Source: Nocardioides alkalitolerans (GTDB lineage Bacteria > Actinomycetota > Actinomycetes > Propionibacteriales > Nocardioidaceae). Taken from it: 64,000 bases of DNA. Shown one piece after another: positions 23,477 through 31,664 of the stretch. The stretch is from NCBI GenBank assembly GCA_038184435.1, contig CP116227.1, positions 2,757,501-2,821,500 on the forward strand, in the 5' to 3' direction. The position numbers and the translations under genes were made by a program. Every line of letters starts with the position of its first letter. Position 1 is the first letter of the stretch. Below the pieces are notes generated by a model that worked only from the letters and a program-made list of their open reading frames with translations, was not told the origin of the DNA and searched no databases.

Positions 23477-24682
23477 TCAGCGCTCGGCGCTGTAGAGGAC
23501 GTTCTCCTGCGAGCCGTCCCACTCGATCGCGACGCCGCCGACGACGAGGTTGTTGTCCTCGAACTCGCGATCGGTGCCGAGCGCACCGGTCCACGGCTGC
23601 GCGGCGATGGTCGCCATGGCGTCCTTGACCTCTTCACGCCCGGCGCTGTCGGCCTCCTTCAGCGCACGGGCGACGAACCAGACGGCGTCGTACGCCTCCG
23701 CGGCGTAGGGGTAGGGGTCCTCACCGTCGTTGGCCTCGCGGTAGAGCTCGACGAACTCCTGCGATGCCGGGTCGTCCGCGCCCGGCGCGAAGTCGACGGG
23801 CCAGACCATGCCAGCGCCGGCCGCGCCCGCCGGGGCGAGCGTGCCGGCCCCCGCCGAGGAGTTCCCGAGCACGGGCCCGTCGTAGCCGGCCTGCCGCAGC
23901 TGCTGCATCGCCGTGGCGTTGGCCGGCCCGGCCTGGATGATGGAGACCACGTCCGGGTCGGTGGCGAGAACCTGCTCGATCGGCGCCGTGAAGTCCTGGG
24001 TCGTCTGCTGCGTCGCGACGGAGGCGGTGACCTCCATGCCGAGCTCCTCGGCCATGGCCGGCAGCGCGACCTCGCCGACATCCTTCAACGTGGGGATCCA
24101 CGGGGCGTAGACGACACCCACCGAGTCCCAGCCCTGCTCCTCGACGTACTGCGAGAGGACGTCGTAGTACGCGCTCATCGGCGTCGGGAACCGGTAGGTG
24201 TAGTCCCCCAGGACCACACCGGGGGAGCCAGCCTGGATGTAGACCGTCGGCATCTTCTGGTTCTCGGCGATCGGCGACTGCGCCACGGCCTCGCCGCTGC
24301 TCAGCGAACCGAGCACCGCCGACACCTCGGGGTCCGAGACCGCCGCCGTGAAGTCGCTCGCGGCCTTCTGGACCGACGCCTGCGTGTCCTTGACGTCGAT
24401 CTCGAGGGTCACTCCCTCACCGAGGAAACCAGTCTCGTTGATCTCCTCGACGGCCAGCTCGTAGCCCTTCTCGGCCTCGGTGCCCGCGAAGGCCGCGGGC
24501 CCGGTGAGCGGGACGCTCACCATCAGCCGCACCGTGTCGGGCAGACCGTCGCCGCCCTGCGGGCCCGACGCTGCCGGGCCCGCCGAGCCGCACCCGGCCA
24601 GGACCACGACCGACATCGCCGCGATCCCACCGACCCAGCCCCGACGCGCCCTCTCGACGCGTCCACCAACCCACCGCTCCAT
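23477..24682 (-). CDS. ABC transporter substrate-binding lipoprotein (LivK-like)
   Basis: A 401-residue periplasmic-binding-type lipoprotein. The lipobox is VVLAGCGSAG, giving a mature lipid-anchored protein from Cys31. The mature part has the LivK pattern: VRLMVSVPLTGPAAFAGTEA, then VSAVLGSLSSGEAVAQSPIA and PYAAEAYDAVWFVARALKEA. I use the ATG at 24682 because GGAGGAAC precedes it; upstream in-frame codons would hide the signal peptide. It is the first gene of the transporter operon, with three copies of the TetR-type operator upstream. Confidence 0.92.
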   Translation of the reverse strand: MERWVGGRVERARRGWVGGIAAMSVVVLAGCGSAGPAASGPQGGDGLPDTVRLMVSVPLTGPAAFAGTEAEKGYELAVEEINETGFLGEGVTLEIDVKDTQASVQKAASDFTAAVSDPEVSAVLGSLSSGEAVAQSPIAENQKMPTVYIQAGSPGVVLGDYTYRFPTPMSAYYDVLSQYVEEQGWDSVGVVYAPWIPTLKDVGEVALPAMAEELGMEVTASVATQQTTQDFTAPIEQVLATDPDVVSIIQAGPANATAMQQLRQAGYDGPVLGNSSAGAGTLAPAGAAGAGMVWPVDFAPGADDPASQEFVELYREANDGEDPYPYAAEAYDAVWFVARALKEADSAGREEVKDAMATIAAQPWTGALGTDREFEDNNLVVGGVAIEWDGSQENVLYSAER

Positions 24683-24723
24683 GCCGTTCCTCCATCTGTG
24701 TGACGTGGCGCACAGACTGGCAT

Positions 24724-24743
24724 GAGTGAACCCGGATTCACAA
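24724..24743. promoter_or_regulatory. TetR-type operator, transporter promoter, site 1
   Basis: GAGTGAA-N6-TTCACAA, five of seven paired positions kept, with the same 6-bp spacing as the AtuA site. It lies 42 bp upstream of the binding-protein start. Confidence 0.65.
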
Positions 24744-24748
24744 GGATC

Positions 24749-24768
24749 TGGTGATTTCTCGTTCACTA
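24749..24768. promoter_or_regulatory. TetR-type operator, transporter promoter, site 2
   Basis: TGGTGAT-N6-TTCACTA: the right half is perfect and the left half matches TAGTGAA at 5 of 7. It starts 5 bp after site 1, so two dimers could bind close together on the same or an adjacent helix face. Confidence 0.55.
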
Positions 24769-24845
24769 CGACCCGGTGGGCTAGCGCACTTGCGCACTAC
24801 AACTACTGCAGCGCTGGCGGCGTGGGTCGAGCGACAGGGCCCCGG

Positions 24846-24865
24846 TGGTTAACGAACATTCACTA
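24846..24865. promoter_or_regulatory. TetR-type operator, distal site upstream of the transporter
   Basis: TGGTTAA-N6-TTCACTA: a perfect right half and a 5 of 7 left half. It is located between the TetR stop (24925) and the transporter promoter, 164 bp upstream of the binding-protein start. Confidence 0.55.
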
Positions 24866-24924
24866 GAGGGGGCGTTGCGGCGAGGGAGATCGGCCCCGGA
24901 AGGCGTGCCCCGGTCCGCGCGTCC

Positions 24925-25494
24925 TCAGGCGAGCGTGAGGATGGCGTGCGCCGACTTGGTCAGCATCGCGGTGAGCTCGTCGTCGGGCAAGACGACCTGG
25001 TGGAACAGCACGGCCTGGATCGCGCCGATGGCGACGTTGACGCGCGTGCGCGTGACCGGCTCGCTCGTCTTCTCGAGCTCGGCGAGGACGTGCACCCACT
25101 CCTCGAGGTAGAGGCGCTGCTTGCGCCGCAGGCGCACCTGGTCCTCGCGCGGGAGGTTAGAGATCTCGTTGTGGTAGATCTGCGCCAGGTGCCGCTTGTG
25201 CACCACGAACCCGACCTGGCCCCGCACGAGCGCGTCCAGGGCTGCCGCGAGGTCGGTGGTGCCCTCGACGGCGGCTTGCCCCTGCTCCAGCAGGTCGTCG
25301 ATGACGCGCTCGAAGAGCTCGACGAGGATCGCGGCCTTGGAGCCGAAGTGGCGGTAGATGCCCGAGCCGACGATGCCGGCGCGCTCGCCGATCTCGGCCA
25401 TGGACACGGCGTGGTAGCCCTTGTCGGCGAGGAGGCCGGCAGCTGCCTCCAGGATCTTCTCCCGACGGTCCGGGTCGCGGGTGCGTTGCGCCAT
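24925..25494 (-). CDS. TetR/AcrR family regulator of the acyl-CoA island
   Basis: A 189-residue TetR-type repressor. The N-terminal helix-turn-helix (about 10-58) has REKILEAAAGLLADKGYHAV, then MAEIGERAGIVGSGIYRHFG and SKAAILVELFERV, the canonical TetR order. The C-terminal ligand domain (60-189) contains HLAQIYHNEISNLPREDQ and resembles acyl-CoA-responsive TetR_C proteins of the KstR2/FadR kind. The ATG at 25494 is chosen because MAQRTRDPDRR is the usual length before helix 1. It sits among the genes whose promoters carry the TAGTGAA-N6-TTCACTA palindromes and is the obvious candidate to bind them. No palindrome is seen in its own promoter. Confidence 0.9.
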   Translation of the reverse strand: MAQRTRDPDRREKILEAAAGLLADKGYHAVSMAEIGERAGIVGSGIYRHFGSKAAILVELFERVIDDLLEQGQAAVEGTTDLAAALDALVRGQVGFVVHKRHLAQIYHNEISNLPREDQVRLRRKQRLYLEEWVHVLAELEKTSEPVTRTRVNVAIGAIQAVLFHQVVLPDDELTAMLTKSAHAILTLA

Positions 25495-25585
25495 CAGAAC
25501 CCACCCCCTCGCTCCGCGGTGCCGACCACTTCCGGACCCGGACCCTAGCAACGCCGTACGGCGCTGCTGGTGCGGACCCGCGACC

Positions 25586-26374
25586 TCAGGTCCCGTGGTG
25601 TCGCACCACGGTGGCAGCGCTGCAGAGCCGGCCGTCGCCGTCCCGCGCCTCGACGCCGACGACGGCGAGGGTGCGGCCGGCGTGCAACACGCGGGGGACG
25701 AGCTCGAGGTCGGCACCGGTCGGCACGCCGCGGACGAGCTGCACCCGCACCGAGGCCGTCGACGGCAGCGCCGGGGCGGCCAGCGCCGCCGCGCGCTCGT
25801 GGAAGCAGACGTGCATCCCCCCGTGCAGGTTGCCCAGGGGATTGGCGAACCGCGACGACGCCCGCACCGCGAGGCCGCGGGCCCGGTGTGCGACCCCGCC
25901 GCCCAGCACGGTGTCGAGGTCGGTGCGGTCGACCGGGCCGACGTCGACGGTGCGACCCGCGGCGAGCACGGCGGGATCGGGCTCGTGGTCACGGAACCGG
26001 CCTCGCAGCACCGCCCGCGCCACGACGTCCCCGCGCACGGTCACCACGCCCTCGGTGACGGCTCCCGTCGCGTCCACGTGCACGATCCGTGCCCGGCACT
26101 CCGCCCACCCGTCGGCTGGCAGCGGGGCGAGCAGGTCCATCGACACCTCCGTGCTCACGGACCAGCCCGCGGCGAGGGTGTTGACCGCGTAGCCGAGCAC
26201 GTCGTCGACGAGCACCCCGAGCGCCGCGGCCTGGGGGCGGCCGCCCACGCGCGTGCCCGGACCGAGCGGCATGGTCGCGACGAGCTCGGCCCCCTCCTGC
26301 GCCACGGGCGAGACGCCGAACAGCTGCTCCGGGCCGCTCGTCACGACCGTCAGCGGCCGGGGCACGACGTCCAC
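25586..26374 (-). CDS. PaaI-type double hot-dog thioesterase
   Basis: A 262-residue protein with two hot-dog domains in tandem. The second contains ANPLGNLHGGMHVCFHERAA, the HGG pattern of PaaI/4HBT thioesterases, where it would position the acyl-CoA carbonyl; the first (about 1-125) keeps the fold but not the motif. It is predicted to hydrolyse an acyl-CoA of the local pathway. The start is GTG 26374, 1 bp after the acyl-CoA dehydrogenase stop, so the two genes form a unit. Confidence 0.82.
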   Translation of the reverse strand: MDVVPRPLTVVTSGPEQLFGVSPVAQEGAELVATMPLGPGTRVGGRPQAAALGVLVDDVLGYAVNTLAAGWSVSTEVSMDLLAPLPADGWAECRARIVHVDATGAVTEGVVTVRGDVVARAVLRGRFRDHEPDPAVLAAGRTVDVGPVDRTDLDTVLGGGVAHRARGLAVRASSRFANPLGNLHGGMHVCFHERAAALAAPALPSTASVRVQLVRGVPTGADLELVPRVLHAGRTLAVVGVEARDGDGRLCSAATVVRHHGT

Positions 26375-26375
26375 G

Positions 26376-27530
26376 TCAGTAGGACCGGGGCAGGCCGAGG
26401 GTGTGGGTCGCCACGAAGTTCAGGACCATCTCCCGGCTGACCGGGGCGACCTTGAGGAGCCGCGCCGTGCCCCAGAGGTGGGCGAGGCCGTACTCGGTCG
26501 CCAGCCCGTTGCCGCCGTGGGCCTGCATCGCCGCGTCGAGCGCCTTCAACGCGGCGTCGGCTGCGGCGTACTTCGCCATGTTCGACGACTCGCCCGCCGG
26601 CCGACCGTTGTCGTGCAGCCACGCCGCGCGCGAGGTCATCAGACGCGCCAGCTCGACGTCGATCGCCGCCGCCGCGAGCGGGTGGGCCACCCCCTGGTGG
26701 GCGCCGATGGGCGTGCCACCCCAGACGGTGCGCTCGCGCGCGTACGTCGCGGCCTTCGCGAGCGCGTACCTCGCGATGCCCGTCTCGATGGCCGCGCCCG
26801 TGATCCGCTCCGGGTTGAGGCCGCGGAAGACGATGTCCATGCCCCGGCCGACCTCTCCGATCCGTCGGTCGTCACCGACGCGGACCCCGTCGAAGGTGAG
26901 CGTGTACTGCTTCTCGGGCGCACGCACCTCGACGGGGATGAGGGCGCGGTGCAACCGCTCGTCGTCCGTCGGGACGACGAACAGCGTCATCTCGCCCCGA
27001 CCGCTGGCGCTCTCGCCGGTGCGCGCCACGACGAGGAGGTTGGAGGCCTCGTCGACGCCGGAGATGTAGTACTTCGTGCCGGACAGCACCCACTCGTCGC
27101 CGTCCCGCACCGCCTTGGTGCTGATCTGGTGCGTGTTCGAGCCGGCGTCCGGCTCGGTGATCGCGAAGACCATCTTGTCGGAGCCGTCAGCCATCGCGGG
27201 AAGCCAGCGCGCCTTCTGCTCGTCGGTGCCGAAGTCCTTCAGCACCTCCCCGGAGATCGCGGCCGAGACGAGGAGCAGCAGCAACGGGTTGCCGGCGGCC
27301 GCCGCCTCCTCCACGACGATGGCGAGCTCGGCGATGCCGGCCCCACCCCCGCCGTACTCCTCCGGGAGGTTGACCCCGAGCAGGCCGGCTTCGCCGAGCG
27401 CGGACCACAGCTCGTGCGTGCGTCCGTCCTCGGCGAGGACCCGTCGGAGGTAGTCGTCACCGAAGCCCGCGCAGACCTGCGCGACGGTCTTGCGGAGGCT
27501 GGCGTGCTCGAAGCTCTCGTCGAAGTTCAT
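26376..27530 (-). CDS. Acyl-CoA dehydrogenase
   Basis: A 384-residue flavoenzyme of the acyl-CoA dehydrogenase family, which introduces a 2,3 double bond into an acyl-CoA. Signature 1 is FAITEPDAGSNTHQISTKAV; the FAD and substrate segments KYYISGVDEASNLLVVART and ERTVWGGTPIGAHQGVAHPL are clear; the C-terminal domain carries QAHGGNGLATEYGLAHLWG. At the usual base position near the C-terminus the sequence is TEYGLA, so the catalytic base is not certain from reading alone. GAGGA lies before the ATG at 27530. It lies 59 bp after the ligase gene that carries the operator at 29286. Confidence 0.92.
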   Translation of the reverse strand: MNFDESFEHASLRKTVAQVCAGFGDDYLRRVLAEDGRTHELWSALGEAGLLGVNLPEEYGGGGAGIAELAIVVEEAAAAGNPLLLLLVSAAISGEVLKDFGTDEQKARWLPAMADGSDKMVFAITEPDAGSNTHQISTKAVRDGDEWVLSGTKYYISGVDEASNLLVVARTGESASGRGEMTLFVVPTDDERLHRALIPVEVRAPEKQYTLTFDGVRVGDDRRIGEVGRGMDIVFRGLNPERITGAAIETGIARYALAKAATYARERTVWGGTPIGAHQGVAHPLAAAAIDVELARLMTSRAAWLHDNGRPAGESSNMAKYAAADAALKALDAAMQAHGGNGLATEYGLAHLWGTARLLKVAPVSREMVLNFVATHTLGLPRSY

Positions 27531-27589
27531 GGTGTCCTCGGGGACGGCGGCGGGGTACGCCGCGGATGGGTGGGAAGAGGGGAACGCAC

Positions 27590-29254
27590 TCAGGGCTGCA
27601 GGGCCTGGCGCAGCTTGTACTTCATGACCTTGCCGCCCACGGTCTCGGGGAGAGCGGCCTGGAAGACGACCCGCTTCGGGGTCTCGAAACCCGCCAGGCG
27701 CCCACGGGCGAACGCGATGATCTCCGCCTCGGTGCTCGCCGACGGCTCGACGCCCTCCGCCGGCACGACCACCGCGGTGACGGCCTCGCCCCACCGCTCG
27801 TCGAGCAGACCCACGACGGCGACCTTGGCGACGGCCGGGTGGAGCGCGACGACGGCCTCGACGCGGATCGTCGAGACGTTCTCGCCGCCCGACTTCACGA
27901 GGTCCTTGTAGCGGTCGACCATCACACGCAGGCCCTGGTCGTCGTAGAGACAGCTGTCGCCCGAGTGGAACCAGCCGCCGCGGAACGCCTCGCGCGTGGC
28001 CGCCTCGTCCTTGTAGTAGCCCGCCGCGATCACCGGCGAGCGGTAGACCGCCTCGCCGGCCACGCCCGGGAGCCCGTCGAGCGCTTGCCCCTCCACGTCG
28101 ACGACGCGCGACGCCAGCAGCGGGCTGGGCAGACCGACGTAGTTCAGCTGCGGCGCCGTGGCCTCGTAGACGTCCGGGAACATGTCGGGCCAGAAGCGGT
28201 GGCAGGAGATCGACTCGGTCTGACCGAAGATCTCGAGCACCTGGACGTCGGGCGCGTGGTGCCGGAGACCCTTGAGCACGGTGGGAGGCAGTGCCGCCCA
28301 CCCGTAGACCGCGATGGTCAGGCTCGACAGGTCGCGGGGCCGCTCGTCCACCTCGGCGACGAGGGCCTTCACCATGGCGGGGGACCCTCCCCAGAGCGCG
28401 GTGACCCGCTCTCGCTCCACCGCGGCGGCGATGCTCGCCGGGTCCGGGCGTCGACCGAGGACGACGGAGCCGCCGGCGACCATCGCGGCGAGGGCGAAGA
28501 CGTAGTGCCCGACGTGGTACATCATCGGGAGGAAGGTGGCGACCTTGAGGTCGGACTCGAACTTCAGGCCCCGCGTGAGGCTCAGCGCGAAGCCGTGCGC
28601 CGCGAGGGTCACCGTCGTGTGCGACTCCATGACGCCCTTGGGCATCGCCGTCGTCCCCGAGGTGAAGAGGATCTCCCAGATGTCGTCACCGTGGATGCGA
28701 GCGACCGGCTCGTCGGTCGGCTGTCCGGCCACGAACTCGCTGAAGGTGCGGCTGTCACCGATGCGTCCGCCGCCGACCTCGATCGTCACGTCGGGCACAC
28801 GGTCCGCGGCGAAGGCCGGGGCCACCCGGGGCCACAGCTCGGCGTCCGCGACCAGCAGGCGGGGCTCGAGGCGCTCGACGAGGTGCCCGACCACGTCGGG
28901 GGCGAGGTTCGGGTTCAGGGGCGCGACGACCACGCCCACCTTGGCCGCGCCGAGCTTGAACGCGTAGCCCTCGATGCTGTTCTCGCAGACCATGAGCACC
29001 CGGTCGCCGCGTTCGAGCCCGGCGGCCCGCAGGGCGTGGCCGACGCGGTTCATGAGGGCGTCGAGCGCCCGGAAGGTCAGCCGGGCGAAGGCGGGATCGC
29101 CGTAGGCGCCCTCGGCACCCACCAGCGCCTCCTTGTCCGGAGTGCTCCACGTCAGGCGTTCCACGATGTCGGCGACGCTCACGCGGTTCCAGCGCTGGTC
29201 GGCACGGCGGTCGAACAGGGAGTCGACGTCGAACTCGGGGGCGAGCTGGTCCAT
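27590..29254 (-). CDS. AMP-binding acyl-CoA synthetase
   Basis: A 554-residue ANL ligase. The phosphate loop is EILFTSGTTAMPKGVMESH; the A5 motif is EIFGQTESISCHRFW; the Asp of YDDQGLRVMVDRYKDLVKSG marks the hinge; the catalytic Lys is near the end in TVGGKVMKYKLRQ. The start at ATG 29254 is preceded by GGAGGAACC. It is divergent from the crotonase-biotinyl fusion gene across a 111-bp region with two TetR-type palindromes. It is probably the entry enzyme that activates the imported acid. Confidence 0.92.
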   Translation of the reverse strand: MDQLAPEFDVDSLFDRRADQRWNRVSVADIVERLTWSTPDKEALVGAEGAYGDPAFARLTFRALDALMNRVGHALRAAGLERGDRVLMVCENSIEGYAFKLGAAKVGVVVAPLNPNLAPDVVGHLVERLEPRLLVADAELWPRVAPAFAADRVPDVTIEVGGGRIGDSRTFSEFVAGQPTDEPVARIHGDDIWEILFTSGTTAMPKGVMESHTTVTLAAHGFALSLTRGLKFESDLKVATFLPMMYHVGHYVFALAAMVAGGSVVLGRRPDPASIAAAVERERVTALWGGSPAMVKALVAEVDERPRDLSSLTIAVYGWAALPPTVLKGLRHHAPDVQVLEIFGQTESISCHRFWPDMFPDVYEATAPQLNYVGLPSPLLASRVVDVEGQALDGLPGVAGEAVYRSPVIAAGYYKDEAATREAFRGGWFHSGDSCLYDDQGLRVMVDRYKDLVKSGGENVSTIRVEAVVALHPAVAKVAVVGLLDERWGEAVTAVVVPAEGVEPSASTEAEIIAFARGRLAGFETPKRVVFQAALPETVGGKVMKYKLRQALQP

Positions 29255-29285
29255 GGTTCCTCCTCGGGGTGACGGGCGCCACACT

Positions 29286-29305
29286 AAGCGAATCCCGATT
29301 CACTC
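29286..29305. promoter_or_regulatory. TetR-type operator, ligase side of divergent promoter
   Basis: AAGCGAA-N6-TTCACTC: half-sites match TAGTGAA and TTCACTA at 5 and 6 of 7 positions, with the same 6-bp spacing. It is 31 bp upstream of the ligase start. Confidence 0.6.
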
Positions 29306-29311
29306 CGCTAG

Positions 29312-29339
29312 GCGTTCGGGCGAATTCATTGCCGAACGC
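29312..29339. promoter_or_regulatory. Second inverted repeat in the ligase/crotonase divergent promoter
   Basis: GCGTTCGG (29312-29319) and CCGAACGC (29332-29339) form a perfect 8-bp inverted repeat with a 12-bp AT-richer spacer. It lies between the two TetR-type palindromes, so it may be a site for a second regulator or part of the core promoter. Confidence 0.4.
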
Positions 29340-29356
29340 GGCGTCGTGAACGATGC

Positions 29357-29376
29357 TAGTGAATCATGGATCACAT
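29357..29376. promoter_or_regulatory. TetR-type operator overlapping the crotonase-biotinyl start codon
   Basis: A perfect left half TAGTGAA (29357-29363) followed after 6 bp by the weaker ATCACAT. It covers the ATG at 29366, so binding would block initiation of transcription or of a near-leaderless transcript. Confidence 0.5.
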
Positions 29377-30352
29377 CCAAGTCGTTGTCGAGAACGGGAT
29401 CGGCGTCCTCGAGCTGGCCCGCCCCGCGGTGGGCAACGCCATCGATCTCACGAGCGCCCGCGAGCTGTCGTCGGCTGCGCGCTCCCTCGTGGCCGATCCC
29501 GACGTGCGCGTCGTGCTCGTCGAGGCCGCGGGCGACCACTTCTGCGTGGGCGGCGACGTGGGGGCGATGGCGGCCGGTCCCGCGTCCTGGTGCACCGAGG
29601 TGGCCACGGCCGTGCACGAGGCCGTCGCGGCCCTCCACGAGGCGGATCGGGTGGTCGTGGCCGCCGTCCAGGGCGCGGCCGCCGGCGCCGGGCTCTCCCT
29701 CGCCCTGCTCGCCGACCTCGTGGTGGCGACGCCGACGACCACGTTCGTCCCGGCATGGGGTCGGATCGGTCTCACTCCGGACGGCGGGGCCAGCTGGTTG
29801 CTCCCGCGCGCGATCGGGAGCCAGCGCGCCGCGGCGATGCTCGTCGGAGGCAGGACCGTCGGCGGGGACGAGGCCCTGGCGTGGGGCTTGGTCAGTGAGC
29901 TCGTCGAGGGCGACCCGCGTCCCCGGGCCCGCACCCTCGCCGCCTCGATCGCGGAGGGCAGTTGGCGGGCGGCCGGCACCACCCGCCGGATGGCCCGTGC
30001 GGCCTGGGACGTGGGCCTCGCCGACCGGCTCGTCGAGGAGGCCGCCGCGGTCGGGGCGGCCCGGACCCAGAACGGGCCGTCGCTCGACGCGTGGCTGTCC
30101 CGCCGCCGGCAGCGCACCCGCGACGAGACCGCAGCGGGGCCGGGCACACCGCTCCGCGCGCCGTTCGCCGGCACGGTGTCCGTGCACGTCGCCGTCGGCG
30201 CCGACGTGGCCGCGGGCGACACGCTCGCGACGGTCGAGGCGATGAAGCTCGACGCTCCCCTGGCGGCTCCGCGCGGCGGGAGGGTCGAGACCGTCGTCGT
30301 CGCCGACGGCCAGCGGGTGGAGGGCGGCGAGGTGCTGCTCGTGCTGCGGTGA
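29366..30352 (+). CDS. Crotonase-biotinyl/lipoyl domain fusion protein
   Basis: A 328-residue protein with two domains. Residues 1-255 are a crotonase: oxyanion pieces GDHFCVGGDVGAM and VVVAAVQGAAAGAGLSLALL, and the IGLTPDGGASWLLPRAIG region, which matches PaaG-type isomerases with an Asp rather than hydratases with two Glu. Residues 260-328 are a biotinyl/lipoyl domain with acceptor Lys294 in VEAMKLDAP and the usual flanking strands. No Shine-Dalgarno sequence is visible, so a leaderless start is possible, and an operator overlaps the ATG. The fusion suggests a biotin-carrier function near a crotonase-fold active site; how it relates to the carboxylase at 13769-17354 is unknown. Confidence 0.9.
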   Translation: MDHIQVVVENGIGVLELARPAVGNAIDLTSARELSSAARSLVADPDVRVVLVEAAGDHFCVGGDVGAMAAGPASWCTEVATAVHEAVAALHEADRVVVAAVQGAAAGAGLSLALLADLVVATPTTTFVPAWGRIGLTPDGGASWLLPRAIGSQRAAAMLVGGRTVGGDEALAWGLVSELVEGDPRPRARTLAASIAEGSWRAAGTTRRMARAAWDVGLADRLVEEAAAVGAARTQNGPSLDAWLSRRRQRTRDETAAGPGTPLRAPFAGTVSVHVAVGADVAAGDTLATVEAMKLDAPLAAPRGGRVETVVVADGQRVEGGEVLLVLR

Positions 30353-30367
30353 GGCCCGACGCCCCCG

Positions 30368-30721
30368 TCAGACCTCCGCGACGACGGGCACGTAAGTCAC
30401 GCCCAACGCGTCGAGGGCGGCGCGCGCCTCGGCGGTCGGCTCGCCCGCGACCGTGAAGTCCTCCAGGGACACCCCGAGGTCGCCCAGCTCGCCCAGCAGT
30501 GCCCCCACGTTCTGCACGTGGGCCCACTGCGACGCGGCGTCGGCGTAAACCTCCTGCACCTCGTACGACCCCGGGCGCCCGGGGTCCGGGAAGAACCCGA
30601 CCGACACCGTTCCCGGGTCGGAGGACCGCACGGTGCCGACCAGCTCCTCGACGACGCGGCGGAACTCGGCGTCCTTCCCCTCGGGGACGGCGAGCGTTCC
30701 CCCGACGTAGATCCTCGACAT
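30368..30721 (-). CDS. ABM-type monooxygenase-like protein
   Basis: A 117-residue dimeric alpha+beta barrel type protein starting at ATG 30721 with GAGGAGC in front. It begins MSRIYVGGTLAVPEGKDAEF, has FRRVVEELVGTVRSSDPGTV and the YEVQEVYADAASQWAHVQN stretch in which Glu and His face the pocket in antibiotic-biosynthesis-monooxygenase family proteins. The family includes cofactor-free quinol monooxygenases and stress-linked proteins, so the reaction is uncertain. It follows the mycofactocin-type SDR gene in the same direction and is convergent with the crotonase fusion gene. Confidence 0.68.
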   Translation of the reverse strand: MSRIYVGGTLAVPEGKDAEFRRVVEELVGTVRSSDPGTVSVGFFPDPGRPGSYEVQEVYADAASQWAHVQNVGALLGELGDLGVSLEDFTVAGEPTAEARAALDALGVTYVPVVAEV

Positions 30722-30747
30722 CGAAGCTCCTCGCCCCTCGGCGCCGG

Positions 30748-31581
30748 TCACTTCAGCGCCGCGCCCGCGTCGACCGGCAGCGCGACCCCGGTGACGTACC
30801 GCGCCTCGTCGGACGCGAGGAACAGCAGCGCGTTGGACACGTCGACCGGCTCGACCCACGGGACGGGCAGCGTGTTGGCCTGCTGCGACGCCGGCGCGAA
30901 GTCCTCGCGGGTGGGGGCGTCGAGCTCCGGCGAGAAGAGGCGGTAGGTCGCCTCGTTCATGATCATGTCGGTGTCGGTCTGCGTGGGGTGGATGGTGTTG
31001 ACCCGGATCATCTCCGGCGCGAGCTCGAGGGCGAGCGTCCGCATGAGCCCGACCACGCCGTGCTTCGCGGAGATGTAGTGGGCGATGTGCGGGAAGCCCT
31101 TCAGCCCGCCCTCGGAGCTCGTGATCGCGATCGATCCTCCTCGCCCGCCCGCCCGGAGGTGCGGGATCGTCGCCTTCGCGGTGAGCCAGGCGCCCGTGAG
31201 GTTCGTGTCGATCATGTTCCGCCACATGTCCTCGTCGAGCTCCTCCGCCGGCGCGATCTGGGCGAAGATGCCCGCGTTCGCAGCGACGATGTCCAGACGT
31301 CCGAAGCGGTCGACGCCGGCGTCGACCGCGGCCTGCAGCGACGCCAGGTCCCGCACGTCCGCCTTCGACGCCACGATCTGCCCACCGACCGCCTCGACCG
31401 CGGCGACCGTCGCGGCGAGGTCGTCCTCCGTCGCCCGCCCGTACGGCGCTCCCGGCACCTCCTCCAGGAGGTCGATGCCGATGACGGCCGCGCCCTCCTC
31501 CGCCAGGCGGACCGCGTGGCTCCGCCCCTGACCCCGCGCCACGCCGGTGATGAACGCGACCTTGCCGTCGACACGTCCCAT
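30748..31581 (-). CDS. Mycofactocin-coupled type SDR oxidoreductase
   Basis: A 277-residue short-chain dehydrogenase. The glycine-rich motif is ITGVARGQGRSHAVRLAEEG, the form seen in TIGR03971 SDRs whose NAD is tightly bound and re-oxidised through mycofactocin. The family insertion YGRATEDDLAATVAAVEAVG follows. Catalytic Ser, Tyr and Lys are in SIAITSSEGG and HYISAKHG. No mycofactocin biosynthesis genes lie in the window. The start is ATG 31581; longer open frames upstream lie across other genes and are shadows. It likely oxidises a secondary alcohol. Confidence 0.88.
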   Translation of the reverse strand: MGRVDGKVAFITGVARGQGRSHAVRLAEEGAAVIGIDLLEEVPGAPYGRATEDDLAATVAAVEAVGGQIVASKADVRDLASLQAAVDAGVDRFGRLDIVAANAGIFAQIAPAEELDEDMWRNMIDTNLTGAWLTAKATIPHLRAGGRGGSIAITSSEGGLKGFPHIAHYISAKHGVVGLMRTLALELAPEMIRVNTIHPTQTDTDMIMNEATYRLFSPELDAPTREDFAPASQQANTLPVPWVEPVDVSNALLFLASDEARYVTGVALPVDAGAALK

Positions 31582-31664
31582 GGTCCTGCTCCTCTGCTCC
31601 TCGACCGATCTCGTGGTCACTGCTTCGCCCTCCCCGTCAGCCGGCTGTGCCGCGGCACGACGCC

